Assembly (NCBI GenBank): GCA_910589375.1
Contig: CAJUTK010000001.1
Span: forward strand, 124,001 to 188,000
Length of the DNA stretch: 64,000 nucleotides
Source of the DNA: an uncultured Bacilli bacterium
GTDB lineage: Bacteria; Bacillota_I; Bacilli_A; RF39; UBA660
Reading direction: 5' to 3'
This document shows, in pieces, positions 26,972 through 33,920 of this stretch. A program made the translations under genes and the position numbers. Position 1 is the stretch's first letter, and each line of letters begins with the position of its first letter. A model generated the notes under the pieces. It did no database searches. It was not told where the DNA came from and saw nothing but the letters and a program-made list of their open reading frames with translations.

Positions 26972-27880
26972 TCACCTTATTCTACCTCTATTATAATCAC
27001 CAACTGTATAATCTGAACATTCTGAAGTTCCAGATTTTCCTTCTGATGGTATTAAAAATTCATAAAAATATGGAATATAGGGAACTTTCCCTTTTTTTAA
27101 ATCAAGGAAAATACTTCTAATGCTTTTAAGGCTTCTTATTCTTTCCGCTCTACTATCAAAATCTGAATCTTTAATATCAAATATGATTCCAAAATGAATA
27201 TGAAAAATATTATATAAAAACTGTAACAAATAATTCAGTCTATCATTATTCGCAGAAGGTACATACTTTTTACCTATCACATCATAATAAGATACTATAT
27301 ATCTAGATCTCCAAGGTGTTTTATGTCCTTTGACACCAGCACTATCAATATCTATAAATTTAGGGTTAATATATAAACCATTCCAATTCTTTTGAAGTAA
27401 AACATTATTAAAATTAGCATCGCTTAAAATAATTTTTTGGGGAGCATTATGAATTCGTTCAAGCTCTGATGAGGTATTCACTAACGCTCTAAAATATTCA
27501 ACATCTCTTCTCCAATCCCTAGATAAATCATCTAAACTTATCATATCTTCTATTTTTTTTGTAGTTACTCCAGTTAATTTTGGGAAAAATAAAGGATGCC
27601 TACTATCTATTATCATATCCATAGGTTTCACAATAGAGCTTAATTTTGCCTTGGAAAGAATTTTTATTCGCGCTTTAAGATTTTGTCTTTGGGAATGGGA
27701 CATAGGCCCAAAAAATTTATAAATTAAACCTTCCCCATAGGAATCAAGAACCACATTCCCTGTTAAAAAATTATACCGTATTACCCTAAATCTTTTTGCT
27801 CCATCAAAAATAATATCTCCATCTTTTAACCCTCTTTTAGCAATATCAGCTATATTTAAATTTGATACAATTTTATTCAT
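26972..27880 (-). CDS. Kinase-like fold protein, unknown substrate
   Basis: A 302-residue soluble protein. Residues 150-180 resemble the catalytic and metal-binding loops of aminoglycoside-phosphotransferase/protein-kinase-like folds: Asp154 and Asn159 in LSDANFNNVLL, then FIDIDSAG in the place of DFG. The N-terminal lobe (GDIIFDGAKRFRVIRY) is beta-rich. The C-terminus is basic and ends in an Arg/Gly-rich tail. Kinase activity is inference: the loop has Ser where many relatives have His. It has a strong promoter (27932-27960) and a short hairpin just before the start codon, with no clear ribosome binding site. Confidence 0.6.
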   Translation of the reverse strand: MNKIVSNLNIADIAKRGLKDGDIIFDGAKRFRVIRYNFLTGNVVLDSYGEGLIYKFFGPMSHSQRQNLKARIKILSKAKLSSIVKPMDMIIDSRHPLFFPKLTGVTTKKIEDMISLDDLSRDWRRDVEYFRALVNTSSELERIHNAPQKIILSDANFNNVLLQKNWNGLYINPKFIDIDSAGVKGHKTPWRSRYIVSYYDVIGKKYVPSANNDRLNYLLQFLYNIFHIHFGIIFDIKDSDFDSRAERIRSLKSIRSIFLDLKKGKVPYIPYFYEFLIPSEGKSGTSECSDYTVGDYNRGRIR

Positions 27881-27890
27881 AATAATTCTT

Positions 27891-27905
27891 GGCTATTGGA
27901 TAGCC
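27891..27905 (-). other. Leader hairpin 10 bases before a start codon
   Basis: A perfect 6-base inverted repeat (GGCTAT/ATAGCC, 3-base loop) lies in the 5' leader of the kinase-like gene, between its promoter and ATG. It could affect translation or be a protein site. Confidence 0.4.
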
Positions 27906-27931
27906 TTAATCCCCCTTTTTAAATAATGGCT

Positions 27932-27960
27932 ATTATATACAAAAAGTAATTATTCGTCAA
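27932..27960 (-). promoter_or_regulatory. Promoter, TTGACG-N17-TATAAT
   Basis: Minus-strand TTGACG (27955-27960), 17-base spacer, TATAAT (27932-27937), upstream of the kinase-like gene and directly after a terminator. Confidence 0.82.
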
Positions 27961-27962
27961 CT

Positions 27963-27986
27963 TAAAAAGGCGCTTAAGCGTCTTTT
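27963..27986 (-). terminator. Terminator of the CmpB-like membrane protein gene
   Basis: A near-palindrome around CGCTTAAGCG (27971-27980), extended by AAAAG/CTTTT pairs with one mismatch, followed by T on the minus strand. It contains the stop codon at 27974. Confidence 0.65.
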
Positions 27987-28630
27987 GGTCTCATAACAGG
28001 AAATTTCTCATACATAAATTCATCGTCATACACTTTATCATAAATACTTCCTAGAGGAGTAAATGGATTCTTACCACTATTTCTCCAAGCCATTCTAGCA
28101 AATGCACTATATGTAATAAAAATATCTAATAAAATGAATATTAAAAGGATAATATAGATGGGTTGTCCTATTTTATAAGGAATCTTTTCTATCCAATTAG
28201 ATACTTTAGGATAAATCAATTTCATAAGAAATGTACCTAAAATTCCCCATCCTATAACAAATGGGATTGTTGTTCTACCATGAATATTTAAAAAGTGATT
28301 AGAGTAGTCCCAAAATTTGACTCCAAAACAAGTGTCAGCTATAAAACCTGTTACGTATTCTGTAATGCCGCCTATTAGGCAAGCATAAAGAAAGGTTTTT
28401 AAAATACTTCTGGTATCATTCTTTTTTCCTAAGAGAAGTACAAATACTAATATCCCTACTCCATAAATAGGACTAAAAGGTCCATAAATTAAGCCTTGTC
28501 TATTTGTAATTTCACCATATTTAACAAACCATAATATCTCTTCATAATAAGTGCCTATTAGACAGCCTAATACAAAAAAAATAAATATTTTTGCAAAACA
28601 ATAGCCTTTTGCAAATACCTTTTGTTCCAT
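27974..28630 (-). CDS. CmpB-like (putative ABC transporter permease) membrane protein
   Basis: A 218-residue membrane protein with about five to six hydrophobic helices. The segment YYEEILW followed by TNRQGLIYGPFSPIYG is the signature of the PF06541 family, often named putative ABC-transporter type IV or CmpB; the true function of the family is unclear. The track start is a GTG at 28639; ATG 28630 three codons later is preferred, with AGGA about 10 bases upstream. No ABC ATPase gene is adjacent. It stands alone between two terminators. Confidence 0.8.
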   Translation of the reverse strand: MEQKVFAKGYCFAKIFIFFVLGCLIGTYYEEILWFVKYGEITNRQGLIYGPFSPIYGVGILVFVLLLGKKNDTRSILKTFLYACLIGGITEYVTGFIADTCFGVKFWDYSNHFLNIHGRTTIPFVIGWGILGTFLMKLIYPKVSNWIEKIPYKIGQPIYIILLIFILLDIFITYSAFARMAWRNSGKNPFTPLGSIYDKVYDDEFMYEKFPVMRPKDA

Positions 28631-28656
28631 ACAACACACATCCTATTTTTAGTATA

Positions 28657-28685
28657 ACAAAAAAAGGATATAAAGTCATATCCTT
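28657..28685 (-). terminator. Terminator of the coat-protein operon
   Basis: AAGGATAT (28664-28671) pairs with ATATCCTT (28678-28685), with a run of T next on the minus strand. It overlaps the stop of the second coat gene. Confidence 0.82.
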
Positions 28686-29001
28686 ACATCATCTCGTTTA
28701 CTTTTGGGCTGCATTTACTATTTGTTTCATCTAATTTTTGTTGTTCTGCTCTTTCTAAACAATACCAACCTCTTTGAAAGGCATAATCAAAAAATAATCT
28801 TTGTAAATTAGATGTTTCATCAAAAATAGTTTTAATAACATCATAAAGTGGTCTATTACTTGCTTCATTTAAAGCATAAGAATAATTATTGACCATATTT
28901 TTTAAACTTTCTAATAAATCATTTAAATAATTTTCATCATTCATATCTGTTGTTTTTGGCACTTCTACTTTTGGGTTCGTAACTTTATTTTGATTATTCA
29001 T
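28684..29001 (-). CDS. CotF-like spore coat protein
   Basis: A 105-residue protein with a Gln/Asn/Lys-rich N-terminal tail and a helical core (LNDLLESLKNMVNNYSYALN in part, then FDETSNLQRLFFDYAFQRGWY) typical of the ferritin-like CotF family found in spore coats. The aromatic end FQRGWYCLE is characteristic. It overlaps the upstream coat gene by 8 bases, and AGGGGG is its binding site. It suggests that the organism, or a recent ancestor, makes endospores. No sporulation sigma-factor promoter could be fixed upstream. Confidence 0.78.
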   Translation of the reverse strand: MNNQNKVTNPKVEVPKTTDMNDENYLNDLLESLKNMVNNYSYALNEASNRPLYDVIKTIFDETSNLQRLFFDYAFQRGWYCLERAEQQKLDETNSKCSPKVNEMM

Positions 29002-29209
29002 TAGAACCCCCTATACTAAGTGCTTGTAAAAGCTTTTCATAATGTTCCTTACAAGTATTCGCTAAAGAAAGAAACGCTTCCTTTAATGCTTCATCTGTTA
29101 CTTCGGTACTATAATGATATGCTTTTTTAGACATTGTATAATTCCAATTCATCATATCTTCTAAATACGCTAAATCTTTTGTTGAAACCATTGCTGGTAC
29201 TGTATTCAT
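28994..29209 (-). CDS. Small CotF-like spore coat protein
   Basis: A 71-residue helical protein (STKDLAYLEDMMNWNYTMSK in part, then HYEKLLQAL) matching the N-terminal half of CotF-type coat proteins, which are often split into two adjacent small genes. AAAGGA lies 7 bases before the ATG. It is the first gene of a two-gene operon with the other coat protein. Localisation to the spore coat is inferred from family membership. Confidence 0.75.
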   Translation of the reverse strand: MNTVPAMVSTKDLAYLEDMMNWNYTMSKKAYHYSTEVTDEALKEAFLSLANTCKEHYEKLLQALSIGGSNE

Positions 29210-29260
29210 ATAATCATCCTTTCTAACTATATAATGAACTTAAATTTTTTAAATTATACA

Positions 29261-29308
29261 AAAAAAAGAATGGTTTTTATCTTACTTTCTCTTGAAAAAG
29301 ACCATTCT
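29261..29308 (-). terminator. Terminator of the UDG-like gene
   Basis: AGAATGGT (29267-29274) pairs with ACCATTCT (29301-29308), with a 26-base loop holding the last codons and stop, followed by 7-8 T on the minus strand. Confidence 0.7.
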
Positions 29309-29948
29309 CTTCAAAAATATATTTTAAATCCTCAATCGATTTTGGCATATTAAATCTTCCATTTCCAACAGGATAAAAAACAGGATACGTTTTATATTCT
29401 TTATCTTTAATTTTTAATGTTTTATATTTTTTACGCCACTCCGTAACAGATACTTTCTCATCTAATAAAATACTACTTACCTGATTACCAAATGTCACAA
29501 TGATGTCAGGATTAATCATTCTAATTTCTTCTTTTAATAAATGTAAATATTCTAAATAGACACTATCAGGTAAAGGCCTAGCATCTATTTGTGTACATTT
29601 TCCTAAATTGGTAATAAAGTATCCTTTAGAGGCTACTTCATCGTACACTTTTTTAGAAAATTCTGGAGTCCATTCTTTCGGCTTTCTATTTTGTATCTCC
29701 TGATATAACTCTTCATCAAATAGTCCAATTTGATAAAATAACTGCCATACTATTTTAGTCCCTATCCAAGGAGCACGAATTCCTGACCAAGAAGAATCTG
29801 ACGCTACATTTCTACCCGTTGGATTCATAAAAACAAAACATACTTTAGGGTTAGAAAAACATCCTCCATGATAAATTGCATGTAGATCTTTCGCTCCATG
29901 CTGTTTTTGTAATTTATCATATTTCTTATATAATTTTTCTAATTCCAT
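29277..29948 (-). CDS. Uracil-DNA glycosylase superfamily protein
   Basis: A 223-residue member of the uracil-DNA glycosylase superfamily, enzymes that remove uracil or related bases from DNA. ATG 29948 has GGTGGT just upstream and a TATAAT box at 29964-29969; the longer frame to 30011 overlaps these. Visible: CFVFMNPTGRN near residue 38 (motif I region), GYFITNLGKCTQ, DIIVTFGNQVSSIL, and YPVFYPVGNGRFN as the motif II region, although the usual HPS is replaced. A second superfamily member is at 55140-55712. Activity on uracil is not certain. Confidence 0.78.
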   Translation of the reverse strand: MELEKLYKKYDKLQKQHGAKDLHAIYHGGCFSNPKVCFVFMNPTGRNVASDSSWSGIRAPWIGTKIVWQLFYQIGLFDEELYQEIQNRKPKEWTPEFSKKVYDEVASKGYFITNLGKCTQIDARPLPDSVYLEYLHLLKEEIRMINPDIIVTFGNQVSSILLDEKVSVTEWRKKYKTLKIKDKEYKTYPVFYPVGNGRFNMPKSIEDLKYIFEENGLFQEKVR

Positions 29949-29971
29949 AGTACCACCAAAATCATTATAGC

Positions 29972-29998
29972 ATAAAAAAGAAAGACGATTACATCTTT
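29972..29998 (-). terminator. Terminator of the transglutaminase-like gene
   Basis: Arms 29981-29987 and 29992-29998 (one G-U pair) with a T-rich run on the minus strand. The stop at 29989 lies in the loop. Confidence 0.68.
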
Positions 29999-30750
29999 CT
30001 TTGTTTAGCAACTGCTAACCTTAATAATAAACTTTTTTCTGCCCCTATTTCATTACCATCTAGTTTTGCCATTTCTTCGTCTAATTGATATCCGTATATA
30101 GAATTTAATGGGGTTGGCTTCATAACTCTATTATATTCCTCTTCTTCAATACATGCCCCATGAGCAATATCAATTATTTTTCCATCATGCCTTACATAAC
30201 TATGATATTGTTGTGTGCCAAATTGATCAGGTATTAATCCTGTTACTGCTTGATATTCTGGATTAAATCTTAAAAATTGTTCTACACTATCATGACAAAA
30301 TCCGTAAGAGCTTTGTAAAAAAGCATATGCTTGCACTCTCGTATTTTCAGAATACTCTAAAAGTGGTGTTGTAACAAGAGTTCCAATTTTAGTATCTAAT
30401 ACATAATGGTTTTGAATTTTGCAAATATTTTCAAAAGAATAAAACATTTTCCAAACTGAAGAATAGCAAACAGAACAATTATTTCTAAGAAGAGAATCTA
30501 TATTCGCTAACATAAACTGTACTTCTGGCTCAAAACTATAATTTAATTTTTCCAAAACCGGCCATAAAAGATCTCCAAAGCCATTTTGAATTAATGAAAA
30601 TAATTTCATAAAAGGCGGATACCCCTCTGGAAAGCAAATATAATAACTATATTTATATTTCTCAACAAAGTCTGCTACTACCTTTTCTGCTATTTGTTCC
30701 GCTTCTTGATGTTGTTTTTTTATATGATGATAAGTTTTATAAGCATCCAT
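29989..30750 (-). CDS. Unknown protein, possible transglutaminase/cysteine-protease fold
   Basis: A 253-residue soluble protein that I cannot place in a named family. Its middle has the layout of a Cys-His-Asp catalytic site: Cys152 in SYGFCHDSVEQF, His183 in YHSYVRHDG and Asp194 in KIIDIAHG, with spacing and flanking pattern like transglutaminase-like domains. The N-terminus is helical and the rest has scattered Cys. GGGGG precedes the ATG and a promoter lies at 30779-30807. It sits between the UDG-like and ferritin-like genes. The fold call is inference from a pattern. Confidence 0.55.
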   Translation of the reverse strand: MDAYKTYHHIKKQHQEAEQIAEKVVADFVEKYKYSYYICFPEGYPPFMKLFSLIQNGFGDLLWPVLEKLNYSFEPEVQFMLANIDSLLRNNCSVCYSSVWKMFYSFENICKIQNHYVLDTKIGTLVTTPLLEYSENTRVQAYAFLQSSYGFCHDSVEQFLRFNPEYQAVTGLIPDQFGTQQYHSYVRHDGKIIDIAHGACIEEEEYNRVMKPTPLNSIYGYQLDEEMAKLDGNEIGAEKSLLLRLAVAKQRKM

Positions 30751-30778
30751 AATAATCCCCCTTTTTTTCTGGTGGATT

Positions 30779-30807
30779 ATTGTAGCACAAATTTATATTA
30801 CTCGCAA
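30779..30807 (-). promoter_or_regulatory. Promoter, TTGCGA-N17-TACAAT
   Basis: Minus-strand TTGCGA (30802-30807), 17-base spacer, TACAAT (30779-30784). The -35 box overlaps the last codons of the ferritin-like gene. Confidence 0.6.
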
Positions 30808-31304
30808 ATTTTACCGCAATATTCATGATAAGCTTTTTGAAGACACTCTATATGTATTTTTTCATCTTCAATAATTCGCTCTAATATTCTTTTAATATAA
30901 CAATCATCTATCTCCATAATATGTTTTTCATATCTTTTAATTGCATACATTTCCTTCGTAATATCTTCTAATAGAATCGTTTCTAAATCACAGGAATAAT
31001 CAACATATTTACTAGTCCAAGGAATTACACATTCAATATTACTATCAACTGTATAAAAAGCTGGAGTATATCCTAACTTCCAAATAAGTGTTCCTAATAT
31101 TTCCAAATGATGCATTTCTACTCTAGAGATTCCTTCTAGCATTTTAGAAATTTCATCTGTTACTAGACTTTGATAAAAATATCTATGGATGGCAGTATCT
31201 TCTCCACCAGCACCTGCATAATCTTCTAATAATATTTTCGCATACTCTAAATTTGTTCCTTCTACTTCAATAGGAGGATATGGTTTATCAGAACAATATT
31301 TCAC
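30798..31304 (-). CDS. Ferritin-like di-metal carboxylate protein
   Basis: A 168-residue four-helix-bundle protein. Ligands of a ferritin-like di-iron or di-manganese centre are visible: Glu in GAGGEDTA on helix 1, ExxH in VEMHHLEILG on helix 2, Glu in ITKEMYAIKRYEKHI on helix 3 and ExxH in EDEKIHIE on helix 4. It resembles the ferritin-like/Mn-catalase-like proteins of Firmicutes, likely in oxidative-stress or metal handling. The start codon is GTG with AGGTGAT upstream. No terminator is visible, so some transcripts may continue into the next gene. Confidence 0.78.
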   Translation of the reverse strand: MKYCSDKPYPPIEVEGTNLEYAKILLEDYAGAGGEDTAIHRYFYQSLVTDEISKMLEGISRVEMHHLEILGTLIWKLGYTPAFYTVDSNIECVIPWTSKYVDYSCDLETILLEDITKEMYAIKRYEKHIMEIDDCYIKRILERIIEDEKIHIECLQKAYHEYCGKICE

Positions 31305-31361
31305 ATTATCACCTATCCTACTATATGTTACTTTTTTTTAAAAATTCTTTTCACATAAAAA

Positions 31362-31390
31362 TTGATATATACTGACTTTTATAGTAAAAT
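31362..31390 (+). promoter_or_regulatory. Promoter of the phosphoketolase gene, TTGATA-N17-TAAAAT
   Basis: TTGATA (31362-31367), 17-base spacer, TAAAAT (31385-31390), 27 bases before the ATG. Confidence 0.72.
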
Positions 31391-31417
31391 ATTAAAAGAG
31401 AATAGAGGGTTGATAAC

Positions 31418-33760
31418 ATGCAAACAAGAGAATTAGAAAGAATTAATGATTACTGGAATGCAGCAAATTATTTATCACTTGGACAATTATATTTATTAGA
31501 TAATCCATTACTTGAAAAACCATTAGAAAGAGAACACGTTAAGAAAAAAATTGTTGGTCACTGGGGAACTGTCCCAGGCCAAAATTTTATCTATGCACAT
31601 TTAAATAGAATTATTAATGAATACGACTTAAATATGATTTATATTTCTGGTCCAGGGCATGGTGGGAATGCCTTGGTTTCTAATACCTATCTAGAGGGAA
31701 CTTATAGTGAAGTATATCCAGATATTAGCCAAGATAAAGAAGGCTTAAAAAAACTATTTAAACAATTCTCCTTCCCTGGGGGAATCTCTAGTCATGTAGC
31801 ACCTGAAACGCCAGGTTCTATTAATGAAGGGGGAGAACTAGGATATTCTTTAGCACATGCCTTTGGAGCAGTATTTGATAACCCTGACTTAATTGCAGCA
31901 TGTGTTGTTGGAGATGGAGAAGCAGAAACTGGCCCTTTAGCAACCGCTTGGCATTCTAATAAATTTTTAAATCCTAAAACAGATGGTATTGTTTTACCAA
32001 TTCTACATTTAAATGGTTATAAAATAAGTAATCCTACCATTTTTTCTAGAATATCTAAAGAAGAAATTACTAGATTTTTTGAAGGTTGTGGATGGCATCC
32101 TTATTTTGTAAGTAATAATGATATTATGAGTATGCATGAGCAAATGGCAGAAACTCTTGATAATGTAGTAAAAGAAATACAGACTATCTGGCGAAACGCT
32201 AGAGTTAATAAGGCAACGAGAAGACCTTTTTATCCTATGATTATATTTGAATCTAAAAAAGGTTGGACAGGTCCTAAAGAAATAGATAACAAAGAAATAG
32301 AAGGAACTTTTAGAGCGCACCAAGTGCCTATTTCTATGGAAAAAGAAGAACATCTCGCTTCTCTAGAAAATTGGCTAAAAAGCTATCATCCAGAAAAACT
32401 ATTTACAAAAGATGGAACTCTAATACCAGAATTACAAGCTTTAGCACCTAAAGGAAATAGAAGAATGGGCGCTAATCCTAACGCCAATGGAGGATTGCTA
32501 TTAAAAGACTTGAGATTGCCTAATTTTAAAGATTATGCCGTTTCATTTAGTAAACCTGGAGAAATAGAAGAACAAGATATGCTTGTCTTAGGAAATTATA
32601 TTAGAGATATCTTTAAATTAAATAAAGAAAATAAAAACTTTAGATTATTCGGTCCAGATGAAACAATGTCTAATAGACTTTCTAAAGTTTTTGAAGAGAC
32701 GAACAGAGTGTGGAATGCAGACATGACTCCTAATGATGAATTTTTAGCAACCGATGGTAGAGTCATGGATTCTATGCTTAGTGAGCACTTATGTGAAGGA
32801 TGGTTAGAAGGATATTTACTAACGGGGAGACATGGTGTATTTGCTAGTTACGAAGCATTCATTAGAATTATTGATTCTATGGCTAGTCAACACGCTAAAT
32901 GGCTAAAGGTATGCTCTGAACTGCCTTGGAGACAAAGTATTGCTTCCTTAAATTATATTTTATCTTCAAATGTATGGCAACAAGATCATAACGGTTTCAC
33001 TCACCAAGATCCTGGATTCTTAGACCATATGGCTACAAAAAAAGCAGATATAACAAGAATTTATCTGCCACCTGATGCCAATTGCTTATTATCTGTATTT
33101 GATCATTGTATTCGTAGCCGTGACTATATTAATGTTATTGTTGCCTCTAAACATCCTAGACCACAATGGTTAACAATGGAAGAAGCAATTAAACATTGTA
33201 CACAAGGAATCAGCATATGGAAATGGGCTAGCAACGATACAGATGGAGAACCTGATGTAGTATTAGCCTGTGCTGGAGATACACCTACATTAGAATGTCT
33301 AGCTGCAGTTTCTATTTTAAAAGAAAAAAATTTGGATATTAAAGTTAGATTTATCAACGTTGTAGATTTAATGAAACTTCAACCAAAAAGTAAACATCCA
33401 CATGGTTTAAGCGACCAACAATACGATGAATTATTCACGAAAGATAAACCAATTATTTTTGCATATCATGGTTATCCATCTTTAATTCATGAACTTCTTT
33501 ACTATCGTAATAATCGTGATTTACATGTACGCGGTTATAATGAAGAAGGTACAATCACTACTCCTTTTGATATGCGTGTTCAAAATCATATTGACCGTTA
33601 TCACTTAGTAATGGATATTGTAAGAAGAGTTCCAAGACTAAGTGGCCAATGTGCTTACATAGTTCAAGAGATGCAAGAAAAAATTATAGAACATAGACAA
33701 TACATTAGAAATTATGGAGAAGACCTAAAAGAAATAAAAGATTGGAAATGGATACATTAA
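31418..33760 (+). CDS. xfp: Phosphoketolase
   Basis: A 780-residue thiamine-diphosphate enzyme that splits xylulose 5-phosphate (and possibly fructose 6-phosphate) with phosphate to acetyl phosphate plus glyceraldehyde 3-phosphate or erythrose 4-phosphate. Visible: GHWGTVPGQNF, SGPGHGGNA near residue 78, the TPP motif GDGEAETGP near 168, FGPDETMSNR, and the C-terminal HGLSDQQYD. Length matches bacterial phosphoketolases. GAGGG lies before the ATG, and the gene is monocistronic. It implies heterolactic or bifid-type sugar metabolism, or acetyl-phosphate production. Confidence 0.96.
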   Translation: MQTRELERINDYWNAANYLSLGQLYLLDNPLLEKPLEREHVKKKIVGHWGTVPGQNFIYAHLNRIINEYDLNMIYISGPGHGGNALVSNTYLEGTYSEVYPDISQDKEGLKKLFKQFSFPGGISSHVAPETPGSINEGGELGYSLAHAFGAVFDNPDLIAACVVGDGEAETGPLATAWHSNKFLNPKTDGIVLPILHLNGYKISNPTIFSRISKEEITRFFEGCGWHPYFVSNNDIMSMHEQMAETLDNVVKEIQTIWRNARVNKATRRPFYPMIIFESKKGWTGPKEIDNKEIEGTFRAHQVPISMEKEEHLASLENWLKSYHPEKLFTKDGTLIPELQALAPKGNRRMGANPNANGGLLLKDLRLPNFKDYAVSFSKPGEIEEQDMLVLGNYIRDIFKLNKENKNFRLFGPDETMSNRLSKVFEETNRVWNADMTPNDEFLATDGRVMDSMLSEHLCEGWLEGYLLTGRHGVFASYEAFIRIIDSMASQHAKWLKVCSELPWRQSIASLNYILSSNVWQQDHNGFTHQDPGFLDHMATKKADITRIYLPPDANCLLSVFDHCIRSRDYINVIVASKHPRPQWLTMEEAIKHCTQGISIWKWASNDTDGEPDVVLACAGDTPTLECLAAVSILKEKNLDIKVRFINVVDLMKLQPKSKHPHGLSDQQYDELFTKDKPIIFAYHGYPSLIHELLYYRNNRDLHVRGYNEEGTITTPFDMRVQNHIDRYHLVMDIVRRVPRLSGQCAYIVQEMQEKIIEHRQYIRNYGEDLKEIKDWKWIH

Positions 33761-33790
33761 ATTTTAAAATTTGAACATTATAATAGTAGA

Positions 33791-33823
33791 AAAAGAGCTT
33801 AAAAATAAAAATAGCTCTTTTTT
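33791..33823 (+). terminator. Terminator of the phosphoketolase gene
   Basis: AAAAGAGCT (33791-33799) pairs with AGCTCTTTT (33813-33821), followed by T. Confidence 0.85.
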
Positions 33824-33864
33824 ATATAATGCATAATTTTTAAATATTTATGCTAGAAGCAAAC

Positions 33865-33893
33865 TTGTAATATAAAAAAATTTATGTTATCAT
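33865..33893 (+). promoter_or_regulatory. Promoter, TTGTAA-N17-TATCAT
   Basis: TTGTAA (33865-33870), 17-base spacer, TATCAT (33888-33893), 27 bases before the preferred ATG of the surface protein gene. Confidence 0.5.
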
Positions 33894-33920
33894 TTTTTAT
33901 AGAATAGGAGTATGATAAGT

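Noticed and set aside
29210..29260. A sporulation sigma-factor promoter before the coat genes
   Set aside because: CATTATATAG is only loosely like sigma-E or sigma-K -10 boxes and no matching -35 was found.
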